Assembly: GCA_018266575.1 (NCBI GenBank)
Contig: JAFEAE010000012.1
Location: 124,001 to 188,000, forward strand
DNA length: 64,000 bases
Direction of reading: 5' to 3'
Source: Bacteroidota bacterium
Lineage (GTDB): Bacteria > Bacteroidota > Bacteroidia > Chitinophagales > Chitinophagaceae
The notes beneath the pieces were generated by a model. It was not told the origin of the DNA and ran no database searches. It saw nothing but the letters and a program-made list of their open reading frames with translations. Below are positions 44,748 through 55,545 of this stretch, one piece after another. Made by a program: the position numbers and the translations under genes. Numbering within the stretch: the first letter of the stretch is position 1; each line of letters starts with the position of its first letter.

Positions 44748-45311
44748 ATGCGCAAAATAATCGTTACAGAATTCATCACACTTGATGGTATTGTTGAGTC
44801 GCCCGGCGGTAATGAAACTCCTCATCCACATGGTGGCTGGCAGTTTAAATATCAACACGCTGAAGCAGGGAAATACAAAATTGATGAACTTGCCGGGGTA
44901 GATGCGTTATTGCTGGGCAGAAAGACTTATGACCTGTTTGCTGCTTACTGGCCGAAAGAAAGCGGTGTATTCGCTGACCCTATTAATCGTTATCCGAAAT
45001 ATGTTCTATCAAAAACGTTGAATAATGCCTCATGGAATAACAGCCATATTCTTCGTGATGTAGCTAAGGATATTGCCGGGTTGAAGAAAACAGATGGCGG
45101 TAATATACTTGTGTATGGAAGTGCAACACTTGTAAAGAGTTTGCTTCACCATAACCTGATCGACGAGTTGAGGCTTATGTTATACCCCGTTTCGATTGGT
45201 GGCGGTTTGCGGATTTTTGATGATAACCTGGAGTTGAAGAAATTCCAGCTCAAACATTCTCAGGTATTCGGCAACGGTGTTGTTATTCTTGAATATCTTC
45301 CGTTAAGTTGA
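44748..45311 (+). CDS. Dihydrofolate reductase family protein
   Basis: A 187-residue RibD_C/DHFR-like protein: MRKIIVTEFITLDGIVESPG, ALLLGRKTYDLFAAYWPKES, YVLSKTLNN, GNILVYGSATLVKSLL and LYPVSIGGGLRIFDD. It is the only plus-strand gene in the 31.5-48 kb run. NADPH-dependent reductase fold; substrate unknown. Confidence 0.88.
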   Translation: MRKIIVTEFITLDGIVESPGGNETPHPHGGWQFKYQHAEAGKYKIDELAGVDALLLGRKTYDLFAAYWPKESGVFADPINRYPKYVLSKTLNNASWNNSHILRDVAKDIAGLKKTDGGNILVYGSATLVKSLLHHNLIDELRLMLYPVSIGGGLRIFDDNLELKKFQLKHSQVFGNGVVILEYLPLS

Positions 45312-45485
45312 TCACTAATGTCAGAAGATATATTTTAAAAAATCCTGTGCGAAGGCTAACGCTAATGCCTATGCGAATATTTATAATGTTGAAAGCGGTT
45401 TTATACCGTCAGTCCGGGTTCTATGATTTCCGTTTGCTGAATAAGGTGATTACGGCAAGGCGCAGGTAATCCTGGGATGCTTTGT

Positions 45486-45875
45486 TTAAGCCGATATTTC
45501 AACATAGTTTCCTTCCGGGTCTGATACTACACTTTCATAATACCCATCACCTGTAGTTCTCGGCTCACTTTCAATAGTGTAATTATCAGCCCTTAATCTT
45601 TCGGTCAACTCATTCACTGCTTCTTTGCCACCAACGGAAATTGAAAAGTGAGCAATACCTTTCATGAACCCGCGTTTGGCCGGTTCCCGGACAATATCTT
45701 TTCTGTTCATTAGCTCAAGACGTGTTTTACTGCCGCCAAACATCAGAAAATAAGAAGTAAAGCCTTTCTTTTCATTGGTATATTTTTCGCCGCTCGTAGC
45801 ATCAAAGTACTTCAGGTAAAATTCCCTCATCGTTTCTAAATCATCAACCCATATAGCTAAATGTTCAATCTTCAT
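45486..45875 (-). CDS. VOC family protein (glyoxalase-like)
   Basis: A 129-residue VOC protein: MKIEHLAIWVDDLETMREFY, TSYFLMFGGSKTRLELM, GIAHFSISVGGKEAVNELTE and the C-terminal SVVSDPEGNYVEISA. The H5/E60-type and H75/E127-type positions fit metal ligands of the family. R3 lies 37 bp upstream of its start. Confidence 0.9.
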   Translation of the reverse strand: MKIEHLAIWVDDLETMREFYLKYFDATSGEKYTNEKKGFTSYFLMFGGSKTRLELMNRKDIVREPAKRGFMKGIAHFSISVGGKEAVNELTERLRADNYTIESEPRTTGDGYYESVVSDPEGNYVEISA

Positions 45876-45911
45876 GGTTTCAAAATTTTATTTCTTGCAA
45901 CTTTAAATTTA

Positions 45912-46058
45912 GCTGAAGTTACAACAATTGCTTAACAGATTTATTTTCGAAGGTAACGTTGATGCGTATCCTAAAAATATGTTATGCTATTTTGTTGGCA
46001 GCGAACCTCAATATTGCCCGAAACCAAAGCGAGTGGATGGGGCGGATGCTCACCTGAG
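45912..46058. repeat. Repeat R3, copy X
   Basis: About 147 bp, aligning with small gaps to 46930-47073. Shared words are GCTGAARTTACAACAAT at one end, TAACRTTGATRCRTATCCTA in the middle, and GGMKRCTCRCCTGAG at the far end. It fills almost the whole gap between the VOC start and the metallo-beta-lactamase stop. Confidence 0.7.
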
Positions 46059-46072
46059 CAGCTTAACCAATA

Positions 46073-46822
46073 TTAGCGATGATTTTTCTCTTTTAATTTC
46101 TCCGCGAGTTTAATAGAATGTTTCAATGAATTTATATTATTCCAGTTGCTGTGTGAAATGATAATATAATTAGGATCAGGGCATTTTTTCTGTACATTCT
46201 TTAGCGTAGTTTCATATTCGGTTACGTTTGCGTCTCCCAAATAACCCAGATTATCTGCATCTGCACCTTTTATCAGGCATCCGCCATAAAGTATTTTTTC
46301 TTTTTTAAACCATACAACAATATTGTCTGCCGTATGCCCTTCCCCAGGATAATATGTTTCAAAAGAATATTGTCCAACATGAAATACAGTATCCTTTGTC
46401 ATTAAAAATCCGGCCCTTTTCATATTGTTCTTTTTGCTCAAATCGTCTGTAAGAACAGTTGTGTAGGTTTTAATTCCTTTTTGTTTGTAATATTCAAGCC
46501 CGGCCGTCCTGTCGTTATGCCAATGCGTTGCCATACACAATGCCACGTTTTTATTATGCTTTAACCGGATACTGTCAAGCAACGGTTGAAATTGTGTTGT
46601 ATCCCAGGGCGTGTCGAACAGAACAACATCATCATCAGTTACAAGGTACATTCCATTTGCAGGTATCAGGCTTCCTTCATACATATTGTACGTTGTATAA
46701 ATATAAAAATCCCCACTTAAATGAGATATTTTAAGTTTAGCTTTTTCTGCCTGGCCAAAAGTATCGGTTAGAAAAAAAATAAAAGTTATTGTCAATAAAG
46801 TTATCTGTATCCTGTTTTTCAT
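46073..46822 (-). CDS. Subclass B1 metallo-beta-lactamase
   Basis: A 249-residue enzyme with a signal peptide (about residues 1-23). All B1 zinc ligands are present: site 1 is H100, H102 (THWHND) and H163 (GEGHTADN); site 2 is D104, C182 (GGCLIK) and H224 (ISHSNW). K185 of GGCLIKGADA is the substrate-binding Lys of B1 enzymes, and LGYLGDANV is typical. It resembles the chromosomal B1 enzymes of environmental Bacteroidota and should hydrolyse beta-lactams in the periplasm. R3 copies flank it on both sides. Confidence 0.9.
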   Translation of the reverse strand: MKNRIQITLLTITFIFFLTDTFGQAEKAKLKISHLSGDFYIYTTYNMYEGSLIPANGMYLVTDDDVVLFDTPWDTTQFQPLLDSIRLKHNKNVALCMATHWHNDRTAGLEYYKQKGIKTYTTVLTDDLSKKNNMKRAGFLMTKDTVFHVGQYSFETYYPGEGHTADNIVVWFKKEKILYGGCLIKGADADNLGYLGDANVTEYETTLKNVQKKCPDPNYIIISHSNWNNINSLKHSIKLAEKLKEKNHR

Positions 46823-46929
46823 CTTTTGATTGTGTCTGTCTTAAAATTACCCCCAACAACCGAGGCTTGCTTCAGTGCCTGCATTCATGTTCGGTACGCC
46901 GGTTGCTCAAAACTTGTAAATGATTTTAT

Positions 46930-47073
46930 GCTGAAATTACAACAATCCCTTAATAATAGTTAGTTGCCGTACTAACATTGATACATATCCTAAAATTAAG
47001 TTGCTTTGTATTGACGGCGAGCCCAGAGATTGCCTCCAATAAAGAAAGTGGGTACGGCGGAGACTCGCCTGAG
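46930..47073. repeat. Repeat R3, copy Y
   Basis: The second long R3 copy, about 144 bp. It lies 107 bp upstream of the metallo-beta-lactamase start and after the OxyR gene end, in the same direction as copy X. Confidence 0.7.
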
Positions 47074-47155
47074 AACTGAATTTATGCTATTACCCTACAA
47101 AAACAAGTTTAATGCAATGCATAATGGCTTATTCTTTAATCGTAAATCTAACCCC

Positions 47156-48091
47156 TCAATAATTTATCTCCACTACTTTTTTGTTCCGCAGTTTTTGCAT
47201 TTGTTCGGGAACTATGTTTAGTATTTCTGTACGCAGCGTTTTTATCAGTTTTGTTTTTATATGGTCGCGGTGGGTTACTAAACTTACTTCTCGTGCAGGG
47301 CTTGGTTTTTTTAATTGCTTCACGAGTTTCAATCTTGTTTTATCAAATTCCATCACGGCTAATTCCGGCAAAATAGTAATGCCGTCGCTTTTGTCAACCA
47401 TGCGCCGCAGCGTTTCAATATTCCCTGTTTCGTATCTAAAATGCAGGTCGGTGCTTTTTCTCAGTTCGCATAAATTCAATATCTGCGAGCGGAAACAATG
47501 CCCTTCTTCCAATAACCATAATTGGTTTGGGTCTATCTCTTTTGCCAGCACATATTTTTTATCGCTCAATGCATTTTTTGCAGAAACATACACAAACAAC
47601 TCTTCATAAAAAAGTATGTGTTCATTTATCGACGGGTCTTTTAAAGGTGTTACCACAATTCCACAATCCAGCCGGCTGCTTTTAAGTTCGTGTAACACAT
47701 GTTCGGTGATATATTCTTTTACGATAAGGTTTAACTGAGGGTATTTTTCTTTCATCAATTTGTAAAGAGGAGGGAGCAGATAGGGGGCAAGTGTAGGGAT
47801 GATACCGATGCGCAGTTCACCGGAAAGTTCATTCTTCTGGTCGTTGATCAGTTGCTTCAGCATATTGGCTTCACGCAACGCAATGCGGGCCTGCATAATA
47901 ATGCCTGTGCCGATCTCTGTTGGTATAACCGGTTGCTTGGTACGGTCAAAAATCTTTACGCCAAATTCATCTTCTAATTTTTGTATCTGCATGCTGAGTG
48001 TAGGCTGTGTTACAAAACAATTCTCTGCGGCAAGCGCAAAATGGCGGTAAGTATCTAATGCAACAATATATTCCAGTTGGGTAATGGTCAT
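47156..48091 (-). CDS. oxyR: Hydrogen-peroxide sensor and LysR-type activator OxyR
   Basis: A 311-residue LysR-type regulator. The HTH is in TITQLEYIVALDTYRHFALA and TLSMQIQKLEDEFGVKIF. The two redox cysteines are C199 and C208 (GHCFRSQILNLCEL), at the same positions as in E. coli OxyR, so peroxide should form the activating disulfide. It is divergent from katG, its expected target, across a 397-bp gap with an inverted repeat close to its own start. Confidence 0.93.
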   Translation of the reverse strand: MTITQLEYIVALDTYRHFALAAENCFVTQPTLSMQIQKLEDEFGVKIFDRTKQPVIPTEIGTGIIMQARIALREANMLKQLINDQKNELSGELRIGIIPTLAPYLLPPLYKLMKEKYPQLNLIVKEYITEHVLHELKSSRLDCGIVVTPLKDPSINEHILFYEELFVYVSAKNALSDKKYVLAKEIDPNQLWLLEEGHCFRSQILNLCELRKSTDLHFRYETGNIETLRRMVDKSDGITILPELAVMEFDKTRLKLVKQLKKPSPAREVSLVTHRDHIKTKLIKTLRTEILNIVPEQMQKLRNKKVVEINY

Positions 48092-48134
48092 AGATAAAAA
48101 CTATTTAATCATAAAAATAATCAATTAGGTTTAT

Positions 48135-48152
48135 AACTATAATTCTATAGTT
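48135..48152. promoter_or_regulatory. Inverted repeat, candidate OxyR site
   Basis: AACTATA-ATTC-TATAGTT is a perfect 7-bp dyad centred 52 bp upstream of oxyR. It contains ATA/TAT half-sites like those of OxyR operators. Binding is inferred from position and symmetry only. Confidence 0.45.
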
Positions 48153-48177
48153 TTGGTGCGGATTAAAAACAATTCTT

Positions 48178-48317
48178 GCCGATTGTAAAAGGATCAGGGG
48201 ATAAATGTTTTTCATTACAGTAGTACAAAAGCTCAATCGAAGCTCCTTCCGAAAACGGGCTGTACATCGTTTTCGTATCGCCTTTTTTGGTTCTTTTTTG
48301 GCAAAGAAAAAAAGAAC
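48178..48317 (-). repeat. Dispersed repeat R1, copy B (140 bp)
   Basis: The reverse complement aligns base for base with 8491-8630 at about 84 percent. The 10-bp stem GTTCTTTTTT / AAAAAAGAAC is intact. It occupies the middle of the oxyR-katG intergenic region, between the OxyR-like dyad and katG. Confidence 0.85.
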
Positions 48318-48461
48318 GTAAGAAATGTGATGAAATATAATGTTGAGTATTTGTTTTATAGAAACGAAGCAGTGATTACAATCATAAATTTTTTGCTAAC
48401 GATTTTTTAATATCGTACCAACTTAAGTGATCAATAATTTCAATTTATCATTCAACCATAA

Positions 48462-50696
<2,235 letters not shown>

Positions 50697-50716
50697 TATG
50701 ACTTTTCTTAATTAAT

Positions 50717-50749
50717 AAAAAAGGCAGCTTGAAAATAGCTGCCTTTTTT
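50717..50749 (+). terminator. Terminator of katG
   Basis: AAAAAAGGCAGCT / AGCTGCCTTTTTT with a 7-base loop forms a 13-bp perfect stem with A- and T-runs, 20 bp after the katG stop. It can work in both directions. Confidence 0.92.
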
Positions 50750-50788
50750 ACTAACGTTAATGGATATGTGAAATTTGAGTTTGGATAG

Positions 50789-50917
50789 GCCTCACCCTCA
50801 TTCCCACTCCAAAGGAGAGGGATGCTCATTATTCCGGGCTTTATGAAATTTCCAAATAGCAAAAGTAAGTTGCACGGAGGCCCCTTTATCCATTGGAGAA
50901 GGAACGGGGGATGAGGC
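50789..50917. repeat. MITE-like element with imperfect terminal inverted repeats
   Basis: The left end GCCTCACCCTCATTCCCACT continues CCAAAGGAGAGGG. The right end, read in reverse, starts GCCTCATCCCCCGTTCCTTC and continues TCCAATGGATAAAGGGG. The ends share GCCTCA and CTCCAAWGGA. About 130 bp, non-coding. Similar CTCCAAAGGAGAGGG repeats are common in Bacteroidota genomes in my recollection. Confidence 0.55.
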
Positions 50918-51154
50918 GAATCTGCTATGAAAACCGAAGCTGGTATTATAAAATTACATTTCTTCAAAATCCTTTCATTTTGAAAAACGTTTTTTCATTT
51001 TGAAAGGAATTGGTTTATGCTATAATTCTTATTCTAAAAAATTATAATAAAAATTTTCAATAGCAGAAAGCCTTCCTGATTATTGCATATTTTTCTTTTG
51101 CCGGAGGTATGATTGTTGATGCTTCAGCAGGTTTCACGCCTCATCTTTTTTCTG

Positions 51155-51271
51155 ATGAACATTAATAAAGAAAATATAAAGGGTAGAGTAGTGGTAGTGA
51201 TTGCCTGGGCCATAGCGTTATGCCTCGTTTTTTTAGTGATACAAAAAATCAGGGTAACGCTGATAAAATAG
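51155..51271 (+). CDS. 38-residue membrane peptide upstream of kup
   Basis: MNINKENIKGRVVVVIAWAI is followed by LCLVFLVIQKIRVTLIK: a basic start, one TM helix of about 20 residues and a basic end. An in-frame ATG at 51119 would add 12 residues. The stop lies 34 bp before kup. Small helper subunits are known for other potassium systems (KdpF), but no such partner is known to me for Kup, so the link is positional only. Confidence 0.42.
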   Translation: MNINKENIKGRVVVVIAWAIALCLVFLVIQKIRVTLIK

Positions 51272-51305
51272 CTCATACTGTTTATAACCAAATTGTAACT
51301 CTGAT

Positions 51306-53285
51306 ATGTCATCTTCGCACCTGAAAAAAATCTCCGCAGCAGGCCTCATCATTACGTTAGGTATTATCTTCGGGGACATTGGTACTTCACCTCTCTACAC
51401 CTTACAGACAATAATCAATGAAGGAGGAAAAATAAATGAAGAATTGGTTTTCGGGGCCATCTCCTGCATTTTCTGGACACTCACTTTGCAAACTACATTC
51501 AAATATGTGTTCATCACGTTGCAGGCAGATAACAAAGGCGAGGGCGGCGTGTTTTCCTTGTATGCATTGGTGCGCAGGTATGGAAAAAAATTAGTGTACC
51601 CGGCGATTATTGGTGCAGGTACTTTATTGGCAGATGGAATTATCACTCCGCCAATTTCTGTTACATCGGCTATTGAAGGATTGAACCAGGTAAATGGGCT
51701 GGCCAATGTCATTGTTCCGGGAAATAACCTCGTTGTAGAAATTGTGCTGGTGATCATTTTGCTTTTATTTGTTTTCCAGCGGTTCGGAACAAAGGTTGTT
51801 GGCGGTTCTTTCGGGCCAATCATGTTAGTATGGTTTACGATGCTTGGTGTACTTGGGCTCAGCCAGATCATTCATTACCCGCATATTTTTAAAGCGCTTA
51901 GCCCGCATTACGGAATTAAATTATTGACACTTCATCCGAAAGGCTTCTGGTTGCTCGGTGCAGTTTTTCTTTGCACAACAGGTGCAGAAGCGCTGTATTC
52001 CGATCTTGGGCATTGCGGAAGAAAAAATATACAGATCAGTTGGCTGTTTGTAAAAGCCGCGCTTTTGCTGAATTATCTTGGGCAGGCTGCGTGGGTGCTG
52101 ACGCAAAACAAAGAGAGTATCGGCACTGTGAACCCGTTTTTCGCGATTGTTCCGCATTGGTTTTTAATACCAAGTGTTTTCATTGCAACTGCTGCATCGA
52201 TCATTGCAAGCCAGGCGTTGATCAGCGGTTCGTTCACGCTTATCAATGAAGCGATCAGTTTAAATTTCTGGCCGAAGGTGACCGTGAAATTTCCGACCGA
52301 TGTAAGAGGTCAGATTTATATTCCAAGTATCAACTGGGTGCTTTGCATTGGTTGTTTTTTGGTGGTGCTTTATTTCCGTACCTCCGAGGCGATGACCGCT
52401 GCTTATGGCTTTTCCATTACAGTTGCAATGTTGATGACAACGATACTGATGTATTATTTCCTGCGTTATGTAAAACATTTTCCATTAGCGCTGGTGATAA
52501 TTATACTCGTTGTTTTCCTGAGTGTGGAATCTTCTTTTTTTGTTGCCAATGCTGTGAAAATTGTAAAACGCCTGTTCTTCCTGGTATTTGAATTTGGGTT
52601 GATATTTACGATGTACATCTGGTATAATGCAAGAAAGATCAACAACCGTTTTTTGTCATTCATTAATCTTACTGAATATATTCCGTTATTGGAAAACCTT
52701 AGTGCGGATGAACGTGTGCCAAAATTTTCTTCTCATCTTATTTACCTTACTAAAGCCAATAAGCCAACGCATATTGAACAAAAAATTATTTATTCAATAT
52801 TCAGCCACAACCCCAAACGAGCAGATGTGTATTGGTTCATTCACATTGAACGCACAGATGAGCCCTATACACTGGAATATGGGGTGGAAGAATTGAAGAA
52901 TGACAAAGTGATCCGTGTTGAATTCAGGCTTGGCTTCCGCGTGCAACCCAGGATAGGGCTGATGTTCCGCAAAGTAGTGGAAGAAATGATCTGTAATAAA
53001 GAACTGGATATTATTTCCAGGTACCCGACATTAAAGAAACATAATATTGCGGAAGATTTTCGGTTTGTGGTGCTCGAAAAATTTCTTTCTTACGATAATG
53101 AATTTTCGGTGCGGGACGGGTTCATACTCAACAGTTATTTCGGGATAAAACATCTTGCGCTCAGCGATGATAAGGCATTTGGGCTGGATTCCAGCGAAAC
53201 AGTTGTAGAAAAACTTCCATTGGTAGTTGCACCTGCATCACGGATTGCGCTCCACAGGGCTTATTATCATATCCATGAAGGATAA
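51306..53285 (+). CDS. kup: Kup-type potassium uptake transporter
   Basis: A 659-residue Kup/HAK/KT transporter. GLIITLGIIFGDIGTSPLYT opens TM1 with the family's conserved GDIGTSPLY, then GEGGVFSLYALVRR and GTLLADGIITPPISVTSAIE. The TTGAEALYSDLGHCGR motif is typical. Twelve TM helices lie within about the first 445 residues, followed by a soluble C-terminal domain. It imports K+ with protons at the inner membrane. It appears to be monocistronic apart from the peptide gene in front. Confidence 0.95.
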   Translation: MSSSHLKKISAAGLIITLGIIFGDIGTSPLYTLQTIINEGGKINEELVFGAISCIFWTLTLQTTFKYVFITLQADNKGEGGVFSLYALVRRYGKKLVYPAIIGAGTLLADGIITPPISVTSAIEGLNQVNGLANVIVPGNNLVVEIVLVIILLLFVFQRFGTKVVGGSFGPIMLVWFTMLGVLGLSQIIHYPHIFKALSPHYGIKLLTLHPKGFWLLGAVFLCTTGAEALYSDLGHCGRKNIQISWLFVKAALLLNYLGQAAWVLTQNKESIGTVNPFFAIVPHWFLIPSVFIATAASIIASQALISGSFTLINEAISLNFWPKVTVKFPTDVRGQIYIPSINWVLCIGCFLVVLYFRTSEAMTAAYGFSITVAMLMTTILMYYFLRYVKHFPLALVIIILVVFLSVESSFFVANAVKIVKRLFFLVFEFGLIFTMYIWYNARKINNRFLSFINLTEYIPLLENLSADERVPKFSSHLIYLTKANKPTHIEQKIIYSIFSHNPKRADVYWFIHIERTDEPYTLEYGVEELKNDKVIRVEFRLGFRVQPRIGLMFRKVVEEMICNKELDIISRYPTLKKHNIAEDFRFVVLEKFLSYDNEFSVRDGFILNSYFGIKHLALSDDKAFGLDSSETVVEKLPLVVAPASRIALHRAYYHIHEG

Positions 53286-53311
53286 GGTATGATTTCGCTT
53301 ATATATTAACG

Positions 53312-53599
53312 TTATACCGATTTATCAATCAGGTAATCGTATTCCGGGTGGCGTTTCAGGAATGCTGCAACAAACGGACAGTATACTTTTACTTTTTTGC
53401 CATTATCTGTTGCCCAGTTCAATGCATAAGAAGCCAGCCCGGACGCTATTCCTTTGCCGGATAATTTTTCAGGTACATAAGTGTGCATTAAATACAACTC
53501 ATCATGATGAAAACGGTATTGTAAAAAAGCAAGATCGCCTTCATCGTGTACTTCAAATTGTTTTTCCTGTTCGTTATTGATAACATTGTATGATTGCAT
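53312..53599 (-). CDS. GNAT-like N-acetyltransferase (YjdJ/PF14542 type)
   Basis: A 95-residue mini-GNAT protein. LAFLQYRFHHDELYLMHTYV gives the core strands, PEKLSGKGIASGLASYALNW is the acetyl-CoA loop (GKGIASGL), and KVKVYCPFVAAFLKRHPEY is the typical C-terminal motif. Members of this short family are mostly uncharacterised. It converges with kup. Confidence 0.87.
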   Translation of the reverse strand: MQSYNVINNEQEKQFEVHDEGDLAFLQYRFHHDELYLMHTYVPEKLSGKGIASGLASYALNWATDNGKKVKVYCPFVAAFLKRHPEYDYLIDKSV

Positions 53600-53743
53600 T
53601 CTGTAGAATTGGGAAGGGTAAATTTAGGTGAGATGGGTTTTGCAGGGAAATTTTTTTAGCGGTTCTCGCAGAGTTTTATAATAAATAACCCTCTGCGCAA
53701 TTTGCACTTTTGCGTGAAAATTAAATTCTTTCAAAATAAAAAA

Positions 53744-53771
53744 GCATTGCAGTTCTCTGGCGCTGCAATGC
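53744..53771 (-). terminator. Hairpin terminator (second of a pair)
   Basis: On the minus strand GCATTGCAG-loop10-CTGCAATGC is followed by TTTTTTATTTT. It lies about 90 bp beyond another minus-strand terminator, with no gene between. Confidence 0.7.
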
Positions 53772-53861
53772 CTGGAATCACTAAGGCCGGACTTTTGTTT
53801 CACCCACATAATAATACAAACGGGAAAAATGCAATCCGGGTTTGCAGCCATACTAAAAAAA

Positions 53862-53886
53862 CACTGCAGTCTTGTGGACTGCAGTG
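53862..53886 (-). terminator. Terminator downstream of the flavin reductase gene
   Basis: On the minus strand CACTGCAGTC-CACAA-GACTGCAGTG, a perfect 10-bp stem, is followed by seven T residues. It lies about 140 bp after the stop of the minus-strand reductase gene. Confidence 0.75.
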
Positions 53887-54027
53887 CAAACTAAACGAAT
53901 CCGCCGAATACGGCTAATTATGAATGAAGAGTTCTGGTAGAAAACGCAGGTGGTTTTAAAAAATTATGTGCTCAGGATTCTCACTTGTAACCCTATTCAT
54001 ATTTACCCTTAGATGTTTTAGGCTGTT

Positions 54028-54696
54028 TTATTTTTCGAAAACTACTGCATCGGGGTTTGCTCCGAGTTCTTTAAGTGAAGCTGAGATATCCTGCACCATT
54101 TTATCAGGCCCGCATATATAGAAAGGCTTCGAAAAATCACTGATCTTTTCTTTCAGAAAAGCCTTGTCTATCGGGCCTTTCAGGTAGCCTGGCTTATCTT
54201 CACGCGTTAAAATATAATGTGCATTTATACCAAGTATGGAATTTAATTCTTCATGGTAAATAATATCTTCTTCTTTTTTATTGGAGAAAAAAAGATGGTT
54301 GCTGTTGATCTTTTTTTCTTTAGCCAGTTGCCGCAAAATGGCAATAAAAGGGGTGATGCCTGCGCCGCCTGCAATAAAATAACCCTCACCCTTATACGAA
54401 ATTGCGCCCCACACATCGTGAACGATCAATTCGTCGCCAGGATTTAATTTGTATAATTCATTGGTTACACCTTCATGATCTTTGTATGATTTGATCGTAA
54501 ATTCAAGGTAAGGGTCTTCATTAAGGCTGGTAAAGGTAAACGGACGCCTTTCCTCTTTCCATTTTTCTTTGTTGATGGCTATTTCTGTTGCCTGTCCGGG
54601 AACGAAAGAATAACCTTCCGGTTTTTCGATGCGGTAATACCGCACATCATGCGTTACATGGTGAACTGCCAGAATTTTGACGATGTGATTTTCCAT
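54028..54696 (-). CDS. FAD/NAD(P)H oxidoreductase (ferredoxin/flavodoxin reductase-like)
   Basis: A 222-residue two-domain flavoprotein. The FAD domain has FVPGQATEIA and RRPFTFTS (about 50-57). The NAD(P) domain has GYFIAGGAGITPFIAILRQL and ends FYICGPDKMVQDISASL. The C-terminus VVFEK is short and carries no [2Fe-2S] domain, so it must pass electrons to a separate partner. The PPIase-like gene lies 11 bp upstream in the same direction. Confidence 0.88.
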   Translation of the reverse strand: MENHIVKILAVHHVTHDVRYYRIEKPEGYSFVPGQATEIAINKEKWKEERRPFTFTSLNEDPYLEFTIKSYKDHEGVTNELYKLNPGDELIVHDVWGAISYKGEGYFIAGGAGITPFIAILRQLAKEKKINSNHLFFSNKKEEDIIYHEELNSILGINAHYILTREDKPGYLKGPIDKAFLKEKISDFSKPFYICGPDKMVQDISASLKELGANPDAVVFEK

Positions 54697-54707
54697 GATG
54701 TATTTTT

Positions 54708-55319
54708 TTATCTTCCGTTGGCACGAAGCACGGTGATTTCTTTTTTGTCATCATCATCATACGTTTTTTTCACAATATAATGCCATTGCTTATCGGATAC
54801 ATCAACAAAAAAAACATCGCCGAGTTTATGGTTTTTTACTGCGTCCTGGAATTCTTTCGGCATCATTTCTTCCCCGAAAAACCAACCGGTATCACCATGT
54901 GTATTATTGCCATCCATGGTATATTCATCAGAAAGCTTATCCATTGGAGTTCCTGCTACGGCTTTTTGTGCAATGACCTTTTTCATGCTGTCAATCTGCG
55001 TAGGCGATAAAGAGGCGCCATCCAGGAAAACATAACTTGCCCGGTAATTCACGGTTTCTTTTGCTTCGAGCACTTTGTAAGTTACATAACCAACAGAAAA
55101 AATATCTCCCTGGTTTTGACGAAGCAATCGTTTATCGATTAATGAAGAATCTTTTCCGTTTGTCAGGTGCAATAATGCGGGCTTTAGCGCAGCATTATCT
55201 GCAATAAACTGGTTTGCCTGTTCTATGGTTGTTATTTTCTGAAATTTTTCTGTTACTGTCTGTTGTGCAAATAAAGAACATGAAATAAAAAGGAATACAC
55301 ACACTAAGCTATTTTTCAT
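54708..55319 (-). CDS. Periplasmic parvulin-like peptidyl-prolyl isomerase
   Basis: I start it at 55319, giving the signal peptide MKNSLVCVFLFISCSLFAQQ. About 203 residues. After an N-terminal helical part, ASYVFLDGASLSPTQIDSMK, then AGTPMDKLSDEYTMDGNNTH and GDTGWFFGEEMMPKEFQDAV follow the PPIC pattern of a single parvulin domain. It probably helps fold envelope proteins. A Cys in the signal (FISC) could alternatively be a lipobox. Confidence 0.8.
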   Translation of the reverse strand: MKNSLVCVFLFISCSLFAQQTVTEKFQKITTIEQANQFIADNAALKPALLHLTNGKDSSLIDKRLLRQNQGDIFSVGYVTYKVLEAKETVNYRASYVFLDGASLSPTQIDSMKKVIAQKAVAGTPMDKLSDEYTMDGNNTHGDTGWFFGEEMMPKEFQDAVKNHKLGDVFFVDVSDKQWHYIVKKTYDDDDKKEITVLRANGR

Positions 55320-55545
55320 ACTTTGATTTTTTCCGAATTTAAGAATATCATACAACGATAAAGGTAATTAAAGGATAAATAACCGGAGCGGCAACTTATT
55401 TTATTTATGCCGATTTAAGATTTTAATAAGAAATCAAAGAATAGTTGACAGATGGCAGATGTTAGATGTCAGTGTTAGAAAATATTATCACTTCCTTTAG
55501 TCTGTCATCTTTCAACTCTCATCTTTCAACTTGAGCAATATAAGA

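Noticed and set aside
40716..47073. R3 repeats as integron attC sites
   Set aside because: The gene run looks cassette-like, but I find no paired RYYYAAC / GTTRRRY ends flanking each copy, and no integron integrase is in the window.
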